A stretch of 64,000 bases of DNA from Paracoccaceae bacterium (GCA_028097405.1 JAOHEK010000001.1:1-64000); one strand, 5' to 3'; shown: positions 14,367 through 26,300, numbered from the stretch's first letter. Program-made: numbers and translations. The notes: generated by a model from the letters alone, not told the origin.

Positions 14367-17228
14367 TTATTCTGCCGCAACCTTACCCATGCCCAACATC
14401 TCGGCCAAATAACGGCCTGTGTGGCTTTCGGCGACTGCCGCCACCTCTTCCGGTGTACCGACGGCCACGATCTTGCCGCCACCGTCACCGCCTTCGGGGC
14501 CTATATCAATGATATGATCGGCCGTTTTCACAACGTCTAGGTTGTGTTCGATCACCACGACGGAATTGCCCTGTTCGACCAACTCGTGCAGCACTTCCAG
14601 CAGTTTGCGTACGTCTTCAAAATGCAAACCCGTCGTCGGTTCGTCCAGAATATACAGCGTCCGGCCCGTCGCGCGCTTGGACAATTCCTTCGACAGCTTC
14701 ACCCGCTGCGCCTCGCCACCCGACAAAGTCGTCGCTGGTTGACCCACCTTGATATACCCAAGCCCCACCCGCATCAGCGCGTCCATTTTCTCGCGGATCG
14801 TCGGCACGGCCTTAAAGAACGTCTGCGCATCTTCGACGGTCATATCCAAGACATCGGCAATCGACTTGCCTTTAAACTTAATCTCTAACGTCTCGCGATT
14901 ATACCGCGCGCCTTTACAGGTTTCGCACATCACATAGACGTCGGGTAGAAAGTGCATTTCGATCTTGATCAACCCATCGCCCTGACACGCCTCGCAGCGT
15001 CCACCTTTGACGTTAAAGCTGAAGCGACCGGGCTTATAGCCGCGCGCCTTAGATTCCGGTAGCCCTGCAAACCAATCGCGGATCGGGGTGAAGGCGCCGG
15101 TATAAGTCGCCGGGTTCGAACGCGGCGTGCGCCCGATCGGGCGCTGGTCGATGTCGATGACCTTGTCTAGATGCTCCAACCCTTTGATCGTCTCGCAAGG
15201 CGCCGGAGTTTGGCGCGCACCATTCAGCGCCATCGAGGCCGTCTTGAACAAAGTCTCAATCGTAAGCGTGGATTTACCGCCACCTGAAACACCCGTCACG
15301 CAAACGAACTTGCCCAGTGGAAACTCCGCCGTGACGTCTTTCAGGTTGTTGCCGCTGGCCTTCACAACCTTGACCGATTTGCCCTTTTTGCCTTCGCGCC
15401 GCTCACTCGGGATCGCGATTTTACGACGGCCTGCCAGATAGTCGCCCGTGACCGACTTCTTATTCTTAATAATCTGCGCCGTGGTGCCCTTGGCCACCAC
15501 CTGACCACCATGCACGCCAGCCCCCGGCCCGATGTCAAAGACGTAATCCGCCTCGCGGATCGCCTCTTCGTCGTGTTCGACCACGATCACCGTATTGCCT
15601 TGATCGCGCAGATTTTTCAGCGTTTGCAACAGGCGTCCGTTGTCGCGTTGGTGCAAGCCAATCGAGGGTTCGTCCAAGACATAAAGCACACCAGTCAGAC
15701 CAGATCCGATCTGGCTGGCCAATCGGATGCGTTGGCTTTCGCCCCCCGACAAAGTGCCCGCATTCCGCGCAAGCGTCAGGTACTCAAGCCCGACGTTATT
15801 CAAGAAGCCAAGCCGTTCGCGGATTTCTTTCAAGATGGCCTTCGCAACCTCGTTCTTCTGTTTCGATAACTGTTTCGGCGCACCCTCGACCCAAGCCAAT
15901 GCCTCGCGGATCGACATCTGCACCACCTCGCCCGCATGCAGACCGCCGATCTTGACGGCCAAAGCTTCGGGCCTAAGGCGAAACCCGCCGCAGACACCAC
16001 AGGGTCGGTTGTTCTGATAGCGTTCAAATTCCTCGCGAATCCAATTGGAATCCGTTTCGCGATACCGCCGCTCCATGTTCGGAATAACACCTTCGAAAGG
16101 CCGCGACACCTGATAGACACGCCCGTTTTCATCGTAGCGAAAGTTGATCTCGTCCTTGCCCGAACCGTACAGGAAAACCTGCTGCACATGAGCATCTAGG
16201 TCTTTCCACTTGGTACTCTGATCAAATTCGTAGTGCTTGGCGATCGCTTCAATCGTCTGCTTGAAATAAGGGCTTTTGCCTTTCCGCCACGGAGCCAATG
16301 CCCCGTCGTAGATTTTTAATGTCTGGTCCGGTACCACAAGGCGTTCGTCAAAGAACAACTCGACGCCCAAACCATCGCATTCCGGGCAAGCCCCGAAGGG
16401 CGCGTTAAACGAAAACAGGCGCGGTTCAATCTCGGGGATCGTAAAGCCCGATTCTGGACAGGCGAAGTTCTCCGAGAACGTCATGCGCTCGGGTTCGCCT
16501 TTTTTCGGGGCCGTTTCCAAAATCGCGATGCCGTCAGCCAAATCCAAAGCGGTGCGAAACGAATCCGCCAGCCGGGTTTCCAGATCGTCCTTCACCACCA
16601 GACGGTCGACGACGACGTCGATGTCATGGCGATATTTTTTGTCCAGCTTCGGCGGGTCTTCCAATTCATGGAATTCGCCATCAACTTTTATCCGTTGAAA
16701 GCCCTGTTTGCGCAGTTCTAGAAATTCCTTCCGGTACTCCCCCTTGCGGTCCCGCACGATAGGGGCCAGCAAATAGGCGCGCGTCCCTTCCTTCAGGGTC
16801 ATCACACGGTCGACCATGTCTTGGATCTGTTGCGCTTCAATCGGCAGGCCGGTGGCGGGCGAAAAAGGCGTGCCGGCGCGGGCAAACAAAAGCCGCATAT
16901 AGTCGTAAATTTCCGTAACCGTGCCGACCGTCGAACGCGGGTTCTTAGACGTCGTCTTCTGCTCAATCGAAATCGCCGGGCTTAACCCCGAGATATGATC
17001 CACATCCGGCTTTTCCATCATGTCGAGGAATTGGCGCGCATAGGCTGACAGCGATTCCACATAGCGACGCTGACCTTCCGCATAGATCGTATCGAACGCC
17101 AGCGAAGACTTGCCCGACCCTGACAGTCCGGTGATCACCACCAATTGGTTGCGCGGAATATCAACGTCAATGTTCTTAAGGTTATGCTCGCGCGCACCGC
17201 GCACCTCGATGTTCTTCTGCTCAGCCAT
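14367..17228 (-). CDS. uvrA: Excinuclease ABC subunit A
   Basis: 953 aa, full length. Two ABC ATPase halves with Walker [10 protein letters not shown] and GVSGGGKST, signature LSGGESQRI and [11 protein letters not shown], and zinc-binding cysteine pairs ([25 protein letters not shown] with CETCKGARY). It acts with UvrB to find bulky DNA lesions in nucleotide excision repair. The start is supported by the standard [20 protein letters not shown]-terminus. A perfect SOS box lies 67 bp upstream, so LexA control is expected. Its 3' end converges with the diguanylate cyclase gene only 12 bp away. Confidence 0.98.
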   Translation of the reverse strand: MAEQKNIEVRGAREHNLKNIDVDIPRNQLVVITGLSGSGKSSLAFDTIYAEGQRRYVESLSAYARQFLDMMEKPDVDHISGLSPAISIEQKTTSKNPRSTVGTVTEIYDYMRLLFARAGTPFSPATGLPIEAQQIQDMVDRVMTLKEGTRAYLLAPIVRDRKGEYRKEFLELRKQGFQRIKVDGEFHELEDPPKLDKKYRHDIDVVVDRLVVKDDLETRLADSFRTALDLADGIAILETAPKKGEPERMTFSENFACPESGFTIPEIEPRLFSFNAPFGACPECDGLGVELFFDERLVVPDQTLKIYDGALAPWRKGKSPYFKQTIEAIAKHYEFDQSTKWKDLDAHVQQVFLYGSGKDEINFRYDENGRVYQVSRPFEGVIPNMERRYRETDSNWIREEFERYQNNRPCGVCGGFRLRPEALAVKIGGLHAGEVVQMSIREALAWVEGAPKQLSKQKNEVAKAILKEIRERLGFLNNVGLEYLTLARNAGTLSGGESQRIRLASQIGSGLTGVLYVLDEPSIGLHQRDNGRLLQTLKNLRDQGNTVIVVEHDEEAIREADYVFDIGPGAGVHGGQVVAKGTTAQIIKNKKSVTGDYLAGRRKIAIPSERREGKKGKSVKVVKASGNNLKDVTAEFPLGKFVCVTGVSGGGKSTLTIETLFKTASMALNGARQTPAPCETIKGLEHLDKVIDIDQRPIGRTPRSNPATYTGAFTPIRDWFAGLPESKARGYKPGRFSFNVKGGRCEACQGDGLIKIEMHFLPDVYVMCETCKGARYNRETLEIKFKGKSIADVLDMTVEDAQTFFKAVPTIREKMDALMRVGLGYIKVGQPATTLSGGEAQRVKLSKELSKRATGRTLYILDEPTTGLHFEDVRKLLEVLHELVEQGNSVVVIEHNLDVVKTADHIIDIGPEGGDGGGKIVAVGTPEEVAAVAESHTGRYLAEMLGMGKVAAE

Positions 17229-17294
17229 GGCACCCTTTCGACGACGCGAACCAGAGAGATAGCGGACACACCGCGGAACTCAATGGCGTTAACG

Positions 17295-17309
17295 GAACAT
17301 TACAGGAAC
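17295..17309 (-). promoter_or_regulatory. Alphaproteobacterial SOS (LexA) box upstream of uvrA
   Basis: Minus strand GTTCCTGTAATGTTC fits the direct-repeat consensus GTTC-N7-GTTC of alphaproteobacterial LexA exactly, 67 bp before the uvrA ATG. uvrA is a classical SOS gene. Confidence 0.85.
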
Positions 17310-17414
17310 ATCAGAGGAAGGTCACGCAGAAATCCGCGACTTTCTTGTGGATAAGTTAGGCAGGTGCGCTGAAACTTGAAAGGTCTCTGCTGGGATCTCG
17401 TGTCAAGACAACGG

Positions 17415-17434
17415 GCCCCCGGAAAACTGGGGGC
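17415..17434 (-). terminator. Hairpin downstream of lpd
   Basis: GCCCCC-8 nt-GGGGGC stem-loop seven bases after the lpd stop. No strong U-run follows on the minus strand, so it may be a weak terminator or 3' mRNA protector. Confidence 0.45.
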
Positions 17435-17440
17435 ACTTTC

Positions 17441-18838
17441 TTAAATGTGGATCACGCGATCATAGGCGTCCAGCACGCTTTCGTGCATCATTTCGGACAA
17501 GGTTGGATGCGGGAAGACAGTTTCCATCAGGTCTTCTTCTGTGGTCTCTAACTGACGTCCCACCACATAACCTTGGATCAACTCGGTCACTTCTGCGCCG
17601 ATCATATGCGCGCCCAAAAGTTCGCCGGTTTTCTCGTCAAAGATCGTCTTAATCAAGCCCTCGGGTTCGCCCAAAGCGATTGCCTTACCGTTGCCGATGA
17701 AGGGAAAACGCCCAACTTTCACCTTGAAGCCCAGCTCTTTCGCCTTCGCTTCGGTATAGCCCACTGACGCGACCTGCGGATGACAATAAGTGCAGCCTGC
17801 GATGCTTTCGGGTTTCACCGGATGCACCTTGTTCTTGCCTGCGATCAGCTCGGCTACCATGACACCTTCGTGGCTTGCCTTATGCGCCAACCAAGGGGCG
17901 CCCGCGATATCGCCAATTGCGTAAAGCCCATCGACGCCTGTTCGGCAATATTCATCTGTCACCACATGGGTTCGGTCAACTTTCACGCCCAAAGCCTCAA
18001 GTCCCAGACCTTCGGTATTGCCGACGATGCCAACAGCCGAAATCACCGTGTCAAAGTCGTGCTTTTCAACCTTGCCACCGACTTCGATATGCGCCGTGAC
18101 TTTCGTCTTCGACCGGTCCAGCTTTTTCACCATCGCTTTTTGCAGGATTTTCATGCCCTGCTTTTCAAAGGCCTTCTTGGCGAAAGCGCTGATCTCGGCG
18201 TCTTCCACGGGCAATACACGGTCCATTACCTCGACCACAGTCGTGTCGGCCCCAAGAGTGTTGTAAAAGCTGGCGAATTCAATGCCGATCGCGCCCGATC
18301 CAATAACCAGAAGCTTCTTCGGCATGTGCGGCGGCGTCAGCGCGGCCTTATATGCCCAGACCCGTTCGCCGTCAGCCTCAAGCCCCGGCAGTTCGCGTGC
18401 GCGCGCTCCGGTGGCAAGGATGATCGACTTGGCGGTCAGTTCCTCGGTGCCCTTAACCGTCTTGACCGAAACCTTGCCTTTGGCGGGCAGCGACGCCTCG
18501 CCCATGACAACCTCGACCTTGTTCTTTTTCATCAGGTGGCCAACGCCCGAGTTCAACTGCTTGGCGATCCCCCGCGAGCGTTTGACGACCGCATCCAGAT
18601 CATAGCCAATGCCGTCGGCCTTAAGGCCGAATTCCTTGGCCCGGTGCATCAGGTGGTACACTTCCGAAGACCGCAGCATCGCTTTTGTGGGAATACAGCC
18701 CCAGTTCAGGCAAATCCCGCCCATATGTTCGCGTTCCACGATGGCCACTTTCAGACTCAACTGGCTTGCCCGAATAGCGGCGACATATCCGCCCGGGCCA
18801 GCACCTATCACGACGACATCAAAGGATTTTCCGGCCAT
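17441..18838 (-). CDS. lpd: Dihydrolipoyl dehydrogenase (E3)
   Basis: 465 aa FAD flavoenzyme that reoxidises dihydrolipoamide in 2-oxoacid dehydrogenase or glycine cleavage complexes. Visible: N-terminal FAD motif GAGPGGYVAAIRA, redox disulfide GGICLNWGCIPTK, NAD motif GSGAIGIEFASFY, second FAD motif YAIGDIAGAPWLAHKA, and the C-terminal interface HPHPTLSE with the catalytic His-Glu pair. No E1 or E2 gene lies in the window, so the partner complex is not shown. Roseobacter genomes often have more than one E3. Confidence 0.95.
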   Translation of the reverse strand: MAGKSFDVVVIGAGPGGYVAAIRASQLSLKVAIVEREHMGGICLNWGCIPTKAMLRSSEVYHLMHRAKEFGLKADGIGYDLDAVVKRSRGIAKQLNSGVGHLMKKNKVEVVMGEASLPAKGKVSVKTVKGTEELTAKSIILATGARARELPGLEADGERVWAYKAALTPPHMPKKLLVIGSGAIGIEFASFYNTLGADTTVVEVMDRVLPVEDAEISAFAKKAFEKQGMKILQKAMVKKLDRSKTKVTAHIEVGGKVEKHDFDTVISAVGIVGNTEGLGLEALGVKVDRTHVVTDEYCRTGVDGLYAIGDIAGAPWLAHKASHEGVMVAELIAGKNKVHPVKPESIAGCTYCHPQVASVGYTEAKAKELGFKVKVGRFPFIGNGKAIALGEPEGLIKTIFDEKTGELLGAHMIGAEVTELIQGYVVGRQLETTEEDLMETVFPHPTLSEMMHESVLDAYDRVIHI

Positions 18839-19016
18839 TTTGCCTGTGCTCCGAATTTGCTTAACGTTAAACCATCTGACACAATCTCAGGCACAAGTCA
18901 CCAGCACAATCATCAAAAGCCAAGCATAACCGCTATGCATTGCCCGAAGCTGTGCGGATTTCAGCAAATATTAAAATGTTTCCACCATACCTACTCCCAA
19001 TAGAGGAGGCAGCGCG

Positions 19017-20261
19017 TTGCGTCTAAGATTTCCCAGTCTGGCAAAATGCGCGGTGCTTTTGCTCATTGGCACGCTGGTGGTCGCGACCCATATCGTCGCG
19101 CAAATCGAACAGCGTGGGCAATCAATGCTGGCCGACGAAACGCTGAAACAAGCCAAGCTTGTTGCTATCGTTACAGAAAACGCCCACGCGCAATATTCTG
19201 AAAGCGTTTACGGCGCGCATCAGGCTGGCATCGCCTCGACGATCGAAGAATTTCCCGAACCCGGTGAAATCCACTTTCCCGGTACGTTTACGCACCTTAT
19301 GTCCAGTCAGTACACAAGCACGAATCCTGGCGTAACTTATCGACTGTACAGCGATGATCCTTTCGAACGGGCAAGCGATCGTGTTCTGGACACCTTTCAA
19401 ATCGCGGCGCTTGTCGCCTTGCGCAAAAACAACTCCGCAGAATATTGGCGGATTGTGCCCGGCACAGACACGGCCCAATCGGTAAGATACGCAACCCCGA
19501 TGCGGATGCAGGAAAGCTGCATCGCTTGTCATAACAACCCCAAATGGGGGCTTAAACGCGACGACTGGAGGATGGGCGAAGTGCGTGGTGTTTTTGAGGT
19601 GACGGTGCCTATCACAGAAGGCTCGCTCAGTTCACGGTCCGAAAATGCCACCCTCTTTGCCCTTGTGCTGTTATCAAGCCTCTTGGGCATTTTCGTGGTC
19701 TACCCAGTGGTGAACCGCGAAGTTGCCCGCCGGGCCCATTTTGAGAGTTTAAGTAAAAATCTAACGGTTCTGGCCGGAACCGACGCGCTATCCGGCCTTG
19801 CCAACCGGCGGGTGTTTGAAGATGCCTTGGAAACAGCCTCGCATATGGCCGCGAGTGGCGACAGCCGATTGGGGTTGATCATTCTGGACATCGACCACTT
19901 TAAACAGGTCAACGACACCTACGGTCATGATGTGGGTGACGCCGTGATCACAGGGTTTGGCGAGATAATCAAAGCCAACATCCGCCCCGGTGACGTCGCT
20001 GCGCGCATTGGGGGTGAAGAGTTTGCTGTCATCTGTCCCGACGTCTCGCCAGAGGAACTTGCCCGCATTTCGGAACGTATCCGCGCCGCTGTCGAAGCCA
20101 AATCCTTTAAAGCCGAGTACAACAGCTTTCGCATCACAACCAGTGCCGGCGCAACAATGCTTGATGCCGAAGACGACCAACGCACGTTCTATCGGCGTGC
20201 CGACCGGCTTCTATTTACGGCTAAACAAAAAGGGCGCAACTTCGTGTGCGTCGCACCCTGA
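19017..20261 (+). CDS. Diguanylate cyclase with periplasmic c-type-heme (DUF3365-like) sensor
   Basis: 414 aa. TTG start at 19017 is supported by a strong AGGAGG eight bases before it. Layout: N-terminal membrane anchor (LAKCAVLLLIGTLVVATHIVA), a periplasmic domain to about residue 210 with a covalent-heme motif CIACH at 168-172 and the NPKWGLKRDDWRMGEVRGVFEVTVPI segment of Tll0287/DUF3365 domains, a second span (FALVLLSSLLGIFVVYP), then GGDEF with GGEEF and an RPGD I-site. Heme attachment needs export and the cytochrome c maturation system. It likely links periplasmic redox, NO or O2 state to c-di-GMP; the ligand is not known. Confidence 0.88.
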   Translation: MRLRFPSLAKCAVLLLIGTLVVATHIVAQIEQRGQSMLADETLKQAKLVAIVTENAHAQYSESVYGAHQAGIASTIEEFPEPGEIHFPGTFTHLMSSQYTSTNPGVTYRLYSDDPFERASDRVLDTFQIAALVALRKNNSAEYWRIVPGTDTAQSVRYATPMRMQESCIACHNNPKWGLKRDDWRMGEVRGVFEVTVPITEGSLSSRSENATLFALVLLSSLLGIFVVYPVVNREVARRAHFESLSKNLTVLAGTDALSGLANRRVFEDALETASHMAASGDSRLGLIILDIDHFKQVNDTYGHDVGDAVITGFGEIIKANIRPGDVAARIGGEEFAVICPDVSPEELARISERIRAAVEAKSFKAEYNSFRITTSAGATMLDAEDDQRTFYRRADRLLFTAKQKGRNFVCVAP

Positions 20262-20266
20262 TCGCA

Positions 20267-20854
20267 TTATGCGGCTTCAGCGGCCTGCATTTGATTAATA
20301 AGGCCACCGTATCCGCCGCTATCCAGATAGGCCTGTTCGGCATCGCTGGACTTGCGCCCCAAAGCCTCGTTCCGCGTGGAAAATCGACCGTAACGCCGAA
20401 TAATCTCGCGATGAGCACGGGCGTGCAGCAGATTGTTCTCGCCGGTCTCGGGCATCCGCGTCATAAACATGCGCACCGCACGGTCTTGATCCACCAAACA
20501 TTCCGAGTGCATCAGCGGCAGGTAAAAGAACTGCCGCGCCGGCTCGTCGATCCGCATATCCCAGCCCTTGGCAATGGCCGCTTTTGCCGCCGCCTTGGCC
20601 AAACCATCGCTGGCAAAAGCCTTGGCTGTGTCACGGTACATATTGCGAGAGAACTGATCGGTTAGAATAATATAAGCCAGCGCACCTGACGCGTGGGTCA
20701 ACCAAAGCGACAACGCGCCATCACAGGCCTTACTGTAGTCATCTTCGAAACGATCAATGATCGTCTTATCCAAAGCAGGGTCACCTGAGTACCAGTCTTT
20801 CGGCTCTACTTCATCCAGCCAAAAGGCCAGGACTTCTTCCGGGTTAAACATCAT
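20267..20854 (-). CDS. DUF924 family protein
   Basis: 195 aa, matching DUF924: N-terminal PEEVLAFWLDEVEPKDWY, the central ILTDQFSRNMYRDTAKAFASD, and LPLMHSECLVDQDRAV. The family is soluble, all-helical and TPR-like with no established biochemical role. The stop lies 5 bp from the converging diguanylate cyclase. Length is normal. Confidence 0.85.
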   Translation of the reverse strand: MMFNPEEVLAFWLDEVEPKDWYSGDPALDKTIIDRFEDDYSKACDGALSLWLTHASGALAYIILTDQFSRNMYRDTAKAFASDGLAKAAAKAAIAKGWDMRIDEPARQFFYLPLMHSECLVDQDRAVRMFMTRMPETGENNLLHARAHREIIRRYGRFSTRNEALGRKSSDAEQAYLDSGGYGGLINQMQAAEAA

Positions 20855-20944
20855 TCACCACCGTCGTTACCACTTTAAATCCCCCAGGACTTCTCAAGCG
20901 TTGCAATTTCCGTTCCCACGATCAAGCGATTATCTGCCCTTAGG

Positions 20945-22210
20945 TCACACTTCTTCCTCGGCTTCGGCATTTTCAGCATAGAATTCCTGCGCAGCCTCCA
21001 CAGCAACCGCCGTTCCCGTGGCCAAAACAGGCGCATAAGACACCGCGTCATAGTCGTCTTCGCTGGCATAATTCGATACACGTCGCGTGATCCGGAAGAT
21101 GACGTATCCCGCCAGCAGCAACATCACGACCATCAAAAACGCCCAGAACCCTTCTGGCCCAAACGCCGTCATGGCCCAACCTGCAACGATCGGCCCCGAA
21201 ATCGCGCCCAATCCGTTCACAAAAAGCAAGCTGCCCGACGCCGACGCCATTTTTCCGGGATCAAGGTAGTCGTTGGTATAGGCGATCAGCAGCGAATAAA
21301 GCGGGTTCGACATACCGCCCATCAAAAATCCGGACACCAAAATCACCTGAAGACTGCCGCCGCCCAGCCAGCCCAAAAGCCCTGCCGCACCACCGCCCAA
21401 ACAAGTTAACAGGATCAATACCCGACGGTCCATCCGATCCGAACAATACCCAATGGGAAACTGAAAAATCAGCCCACCCATGAAGGTGATCGAGACGAAA
21501 AGACCGATTTCGGACACGCTTAAACCCGCTTGGGTGCCGTAAACCGAGGCCATGCCAAATTGGGCGGCAAAGACAAACCCAAGCAGAAACATGCCCACCA
21601 TGCCGGTCGGCGAGACCTTGAACAATTTCACAAGCCCCATCGGCTCGGCAGCCTCAAAAGTTGGCGTCGTTGTCGCAGCAAGCAAAATTGGTGCAAAGGC
21701 CAGCGACACCAAAACCGAGGGAATGATGAAAAGTACAAATCCACCAGGATCCGCCACATTCAACAGCCCTTGACTGGCCACGATCCCGCTCATCTGCACG
21801 ATCATATAAAGCGACAGAGTTTGGCCCCGGGTTTCATTGGTAGACGAGCTGTTCAGCCAACTTTCCGCTGTCACATAAACGCCCGAGAACGAAAACCCGA
21901 AGATCACACGCAATAGGATCCACGCCCATGGTTCTGTTATTGTTGGGTAAAGGATCAAAACGGCTGATATGAATGATCCAAGGGCTGCAAAAACCCGCAC
22001 GTGCCCGACCCGTCCGATCATCCACGGCGTCAGACGCGATCCAAACAAAAAGCCAACGAAATAGCCGGAAGTGATGATCGACAGTTCTGTGGTCGAAAAC
22101 CCTTCGATTGAACCGCGCACACCGATCAGTGACCCCTGAAGGCCGTTTCCGACCATCAAAAGGAACATTCCCAGCATCAGTGCCCAAGTGCTTCCAAGAA
22201 CTTGCAGCAT
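20945..22210 (-). CDS. MFS transporter, YcaD-like
   Basis: 421 aa with twelve predicted membrane spans, the loop motif GSRLTPWMIGRVGHVRVFA after span 2 and YVTAESWLN, both characteristic of the YcaD-type major facilitator group. A cytoplasmic acidic tail (ENAEAEEEV) follows the last span. Substrate unknown. Lies 93 bp downstream of queA in the same direction. Confidence 0.85.
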   Translation of the reverse strand: MLQVLGSTWALMLGMFLLMVGNGLQGSLIGVRGSIEGFSTTELSIITSGYFVGFLFGSRLTPWMIGRVGHVRVFAALGSFISAVLILYPTITEPWAWILLRVIFGFSFSGVYVTAESWLNSSSTNETRGQTLSLYMIVQMSGIVASQGLLNVADPGGFVLFIIPSVLVSLAFAPILLAATTTPTFEAAEPMGLVKLFKVSPTGMVGMFLLGFVFAAQFGMASVYGTQAGLSVSEIGLFVSITFMGGLIFQFPIGYCSDRMDRRVLILLTCLGGGAAGLLGWLGGGSLQVILVSGFLMGGMSNPLYSLLIAYTNDYLDPGKMASASGSLLFVNGLGAISGPIVAGWAMTAFGPEGFWAFLMVVMLLLAGYVIFRITRRVSNYASEDDYDAVSYAPVLATGTAVAVEAAQEFYAENAEAEEEV

Positions 22211-22303
22211 CGCCGCGCTCCATCTTTTTATTGGCGATAACGCGCAGGCTTGGCGCTTACATGTTCAACAGCGACTTGCCGATGTCGGAATTATTCCCCG
22301 GAA

Positions 22304-23356
22304 CTACTCGTGGGGCAAAAGAAGCGAAGAATCGCCGTAGGAGAAGAACCGGTAGTTGTTCTGGATGGCATGGTCATAGACTTGGCGGATACGGTCGCTG
22401 CCTAGGAAAGCTGAAGCCAGCATCATCAGCGTTGACTTCGGCAAGTGAAAGTTCGTCATCAAGGCATCTGCCATTTTGAAGCGGTACCCCGGCGTGATGA
22501 AGATGTCTGTCGCCCCCGACCAAGCCGACACGCCGTCCGCCCTGCCCGCCGTTTCAAGCAGCCGCATCGCAGTCGTACCAACGGGAACGATCCGGCCACC
22601 GGCGGCGCGAGTGGCGTTGATCTCGCGCGCCGACGCTTCGGTGATCTCGCCCCGCTCGGCATGCATTTTATGGTTGGCTACATTGTCGGTCTTCACCGGC
22701 AAAAAGGTGCCCGCACCAACGTGTAAAGTGACGAAGCTGCGCGTGATCCCACGCACCTTCAGTGCCGCGACCAAGGCATCATCAAAGTGAAGCGATGCCG
22801 TGGGGGCCGCGACCGCGCCGCTGTTTGCCGCCCAGATCGTCTGATAATCTTCAACGTCCTGCGCATCAGACGCACGCAGACTTTCGATGTAAGGCGGCAG
22901 CGGCATGGCGCCCGCCTCGGCCAAGGCCTGATCGAAGTCGTCGCCGCCCAAATTGAACCTCAGGTAAGCCGTGCCATCCAAGCGTCCTTCGACAACCGAC
23001 AAAAGGTCGGGCGAAAACCGCACCTCTTCGCCGTCGCGCACTTTCTTCAGGGGCTTTAGCAAGGCCTGCCACGTACCGTCGGCTTGGGGTTCCAGAAGGG
23101 TCGCTTCAATCCGGGCCTTGGTCGCTCCGGCATCACCGCTTCGGTGTCGAAGCCCTGACAGACGTGCGGGAATAACCTTGGTGTCGTTCAGAACCAACCG
23201 GTCGCCAGGGCGCAGATAATCGGGAAGATCAATGGAATGAGCATCCGTCAGCGACGACGGGCTTGCCACCAACAATCGTGAAGAAGACCGAGGACGCGCA
23301 GGTCGTGTGGCAATCAGCCGTTCCGGCAGCTCAAAGTCGAAATCTGACAATCTCAT
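22304..23356 (-). CDS. queA: S-adenosylmethionine:tRNA ribosyltransferase-isomerase
   Basis: 350 aa. Penultimate enzyme of queuosine biosynthesis: transfers and isomerises the ribose of SAM onto preQ1 in tRNA. Family motifs: [65 protein letters not shown] and the C-terminal [10 protein letters not shown]. Only 9 bp separate it from the AsmA-like gene upstream, suggesting co-transcription. No preQ1 riboswitch was seen. Confidence 0.95.
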   Translation of the reverse strand: MRLSDFDFELPERLIATRPARPRSSSRLLVASPSSLTDAHSIDLPDYLRPGDRLVLNDTKVIPARLSGLRHRSGDAGATKARIEATLLEPQADGTWQALLKPLKKVRDGEEVRFSPDLLSVVEGRLDGTAYLRFNLGGDDFDQALAEAGAMPLPPYIESLRASDAQDVEDYQTIWAANSGAVAAPTASLHFDDALVAALKVRGITRSFVTLHVGAGTFLPVKTDNVANHKMHAERGEITEASAREINATRAAGGRIVPVGTTAMRLLETAGRADGVSAWSGATDIFITPGYRFKMADALMTNFHLPKSTLMMLASAFLGSDRIRQVYDHAIQNNYRFFSYGDSSLLLPHE

Positions 23357-23365
23357 TAGGGCAGT

Positions 23366-26300
23366 CTATCCTTGAGGCGGCGCGCTGCGGAAAATCTCGC
23401 GGAACATGCCGGGCGTCAGAATGGACAAGGGGTTTACTGCGATCTTTGGATTATTCGCACCGCCAGACACACGGTAGTTGAACCCGAACAATCCTTCGCC
23501 ACGTCGCGTAAAGATCGAACCGATCCCATTCAGAAAATAGACCGGTGAAATAACACCTCGGAAATCTAATTGCTTACTGGCAAGGTTGTAGAAGCCATCG
23601 CCGGAAATCCCGATCGAAGGCCCCACGGCCGCCGCCTGTAGCAACTGCAACCGCTGCGGCGTCAGGCGAAACCGTCCGTCAATGTTGCTGAACTTGATGC
23701 CGGGACCATTCAGTTGATCAAGCACACCGATGACACTGATCGCATCCAGCAAATCGGCCATCAGGGGTGCATTGCGAATACGCATATCCTTGATGTTGAA
23801 CCGCCCGTCATAATTGCCTGCAGGTGCGCCTGACACCGGCGTCAAGTCCAGCTCCAACTCGCCGAACTGCCCATTCTCCGTCAGCCCGGCATCCCGGATC
23901 ACACCTGCTGCATTGTTCGAACTGATCCGAACAGCCGTGCCGCCATTGGCTGGCGTCAATTGACCCTTAATCGGCGTCCCATTATTGACCCGTGCCTCAA
24001 ATTCACCTCGAAGCCCGCCTGCGCCACGCCGCAATTGGCCCCGAACCGCGCCAAGCGCAATGCTGTCAGTCACAATCAGGCGGTCAAGATTTATTTCAAT
24101 CGTGCCTGCGTCGCGACTGCTTGATCCGCCTGACGACCCGCTACCACTTTCAAAGCGCCGCAAGTCGAAGGTGCCACCATTGATGCCTATGGCGGTACCG
24201 TTGGCTCCGGGTGTCAACGTAACCGAGGAATTCAGCCAATTGCCAATCCTAGCCTTGCTGAAACGTGCACGGCGAAACCCATTCGCCGAAAAATCCAACG
24301 TGCCGTCCAGCGACAGCCCCGCAGCATCGACGGAAAACGCCTCGACCTTGGGGACGTCGTTCAAGGTCACGCGTGTCGCCAACGACCCCGATGACCCACG
24401 GCCCTTTCGCCAATTGATCGACGGTATCGACAATCCAAGCCCGACTAAATTCGACGTCAATTCCAGCTCGGACGGTTGATCAATTGGCAGCGTCAACGTG
24501 TAATTCGCCTCTGTGCTGCCGCTTAACAATCCGCGCGGCAAACCGACACCAAAAGCGGCAATCGTGCCATCTGAAAGCGTCACCTGCCCTTTGACTATTC
24601 CACCGTTCTTTGCCCCCTCCTTAAAGGGTTGCTCCCAAGTTGCGGTTAAAGGAACGCCGTCAAGTCTGACGGTTCCATCGACCGAGATACCGTCCTGATT
24701 TGCAAGCACCAACAAGTCGGGCGAGGACAACACACGATCTTCGACCAACTTATCCGAGGTCACATTCGTCAGGCGGGCAACAACGTCATAAGTGACCCCA
24801 TCGTCGGGGATGTCTCGGGCCAACGGCAACCGCACAACCGCACGCGCCGAAGCCGTCGCATTTGCTATATCCGGTGATCGATTGGCCCGTTCCATTATCC
24901 GCAAGGGCCGATTGTTCAGCACCGTCAAAGCCGCAGTCAGCGGTCCTTGTGCGTTCACCACAATCTCGGCCAAGGCGGGTTTTGGTCGCGTATCTTCGAC
25001 CTTGAACACCGACCCGCTGGCATCAAGCCACTCGCCTGTGCTGGCGGTCACGCCACCTTCCTCAATTGACAGGGTGAAATCGTAATCCAGCATCGTCGCG
25101 CGCCCAGCAACCGAGGTCAGCTCGGGCAGTTCCGACAGGAATTTCGCGCGTGCCTCGTCAAATTCGAAACTGAGCGAAATGTCGACATCTCCACCAGTTT
25201 CAAACCGCACCCCGGCCGCCGGGTTAAGCACAACGCCGTCTTTCAGGTTTTCGGTCAGCCAGTCCCGCGTAACGGGCGCCAGACCTAAGGGCCAAAGCTC
25301 TAGAACGCGGTCTTTTTGTAGTGATTTCGTCTTCGCATCAATCGTGGCAATCCAACGGCCTTGCCGGGCTTCCACCTGCCCCGAAGCCCGCAACGGTACA
25401 CCTTCATTGTCGATCACAAGTTGGGCGATTTCGACCGAAAAAGGATCAAGACGCAAACGCGCATCGGCACGGATATCGTCGAAGGACACGGGCGCGGCAA
25501 AAACACCACCGCCATTGTAACTTAATTCTTCGACCCGTAATTGCCCTAGAAATGCACGCGGCCAGGGGCCGTCCAATTCGCTCAGATAACTATGGCCGGT
25601 TGCGCGCAACGCACCCAGTTCGCTTTTGACGGAAATCTGCGAAAAATCGATCCGCTGACGAACCGGGTCAAATGTGAAATAGGTCTGCGCGCTTTCAAAC
25701 GTGACGGGCGGTGTATCATTGGTGGGTCTCAAAGCGCCGGCGGCAAAATCAAAGGTTCCGCTGGTTCGCGCCAAGGTGCCGGTTTCATCCAGATCAATAC
25801 GCAACGAGCCTGACAATGACGTGTCCAAAACCGAAAGCCAAGACAAGGCCGGCGACTGAATTGCAATGTCCGCAGCTGGCATATCGTTCACCTGAACGCC
25901 AAGCGACACGTGCCCCGTCATCCGGCTGCGCGACACCGAAGCTTGAACGTTGGCGATGTCGTCGGTGCCGTTGAACACGTCCGATATCAAAGAGACCGAT
26001 AAGCCGTCCGAAGTCCGCCGCGCGCTGGCCGTCGCATTCGACGCCTGCCAGATGCGACTTGAGCGGGCGTCCTCTAACGTCAGAACAATGCCGTTGGCGG
26101 TCACGTTGGTCAGCGACGACAGCGCATCGGAAGCCAGCATTTGGTCAATCTGCGCCAGAAGTTCTGGCAAGTCGGTGGTTTCCACATCGCTGGATTGGCT
26201 CGTGTCAAAGGCAAAGCTGCCATCCGCATTCCGCCTGATCGTGACTTGTGCACCCGACAAATCCAAACTCGACGCCGCCACCTTGCCTCGCAATAGCCGA

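Noticed and set aside
17780-19003. 407-aa plus-strand ORF
   Set aside because: Entirely antisense to lpd, whose motifs are complete; low-complexity reading typical of a shadow frame.
22211-22303. preQ1 riboswitch near queA
   Set aside because: The region is downstream of queA and neither it nor the upstream side shows the required pseudoknot; the upstream gene is only 9 bp away.
22108-22479. 123-aa plus-strand ORF over the queA 3' region
   Set aside because: Arg/Ser-rich shadow frame antisense to queA and MFS.
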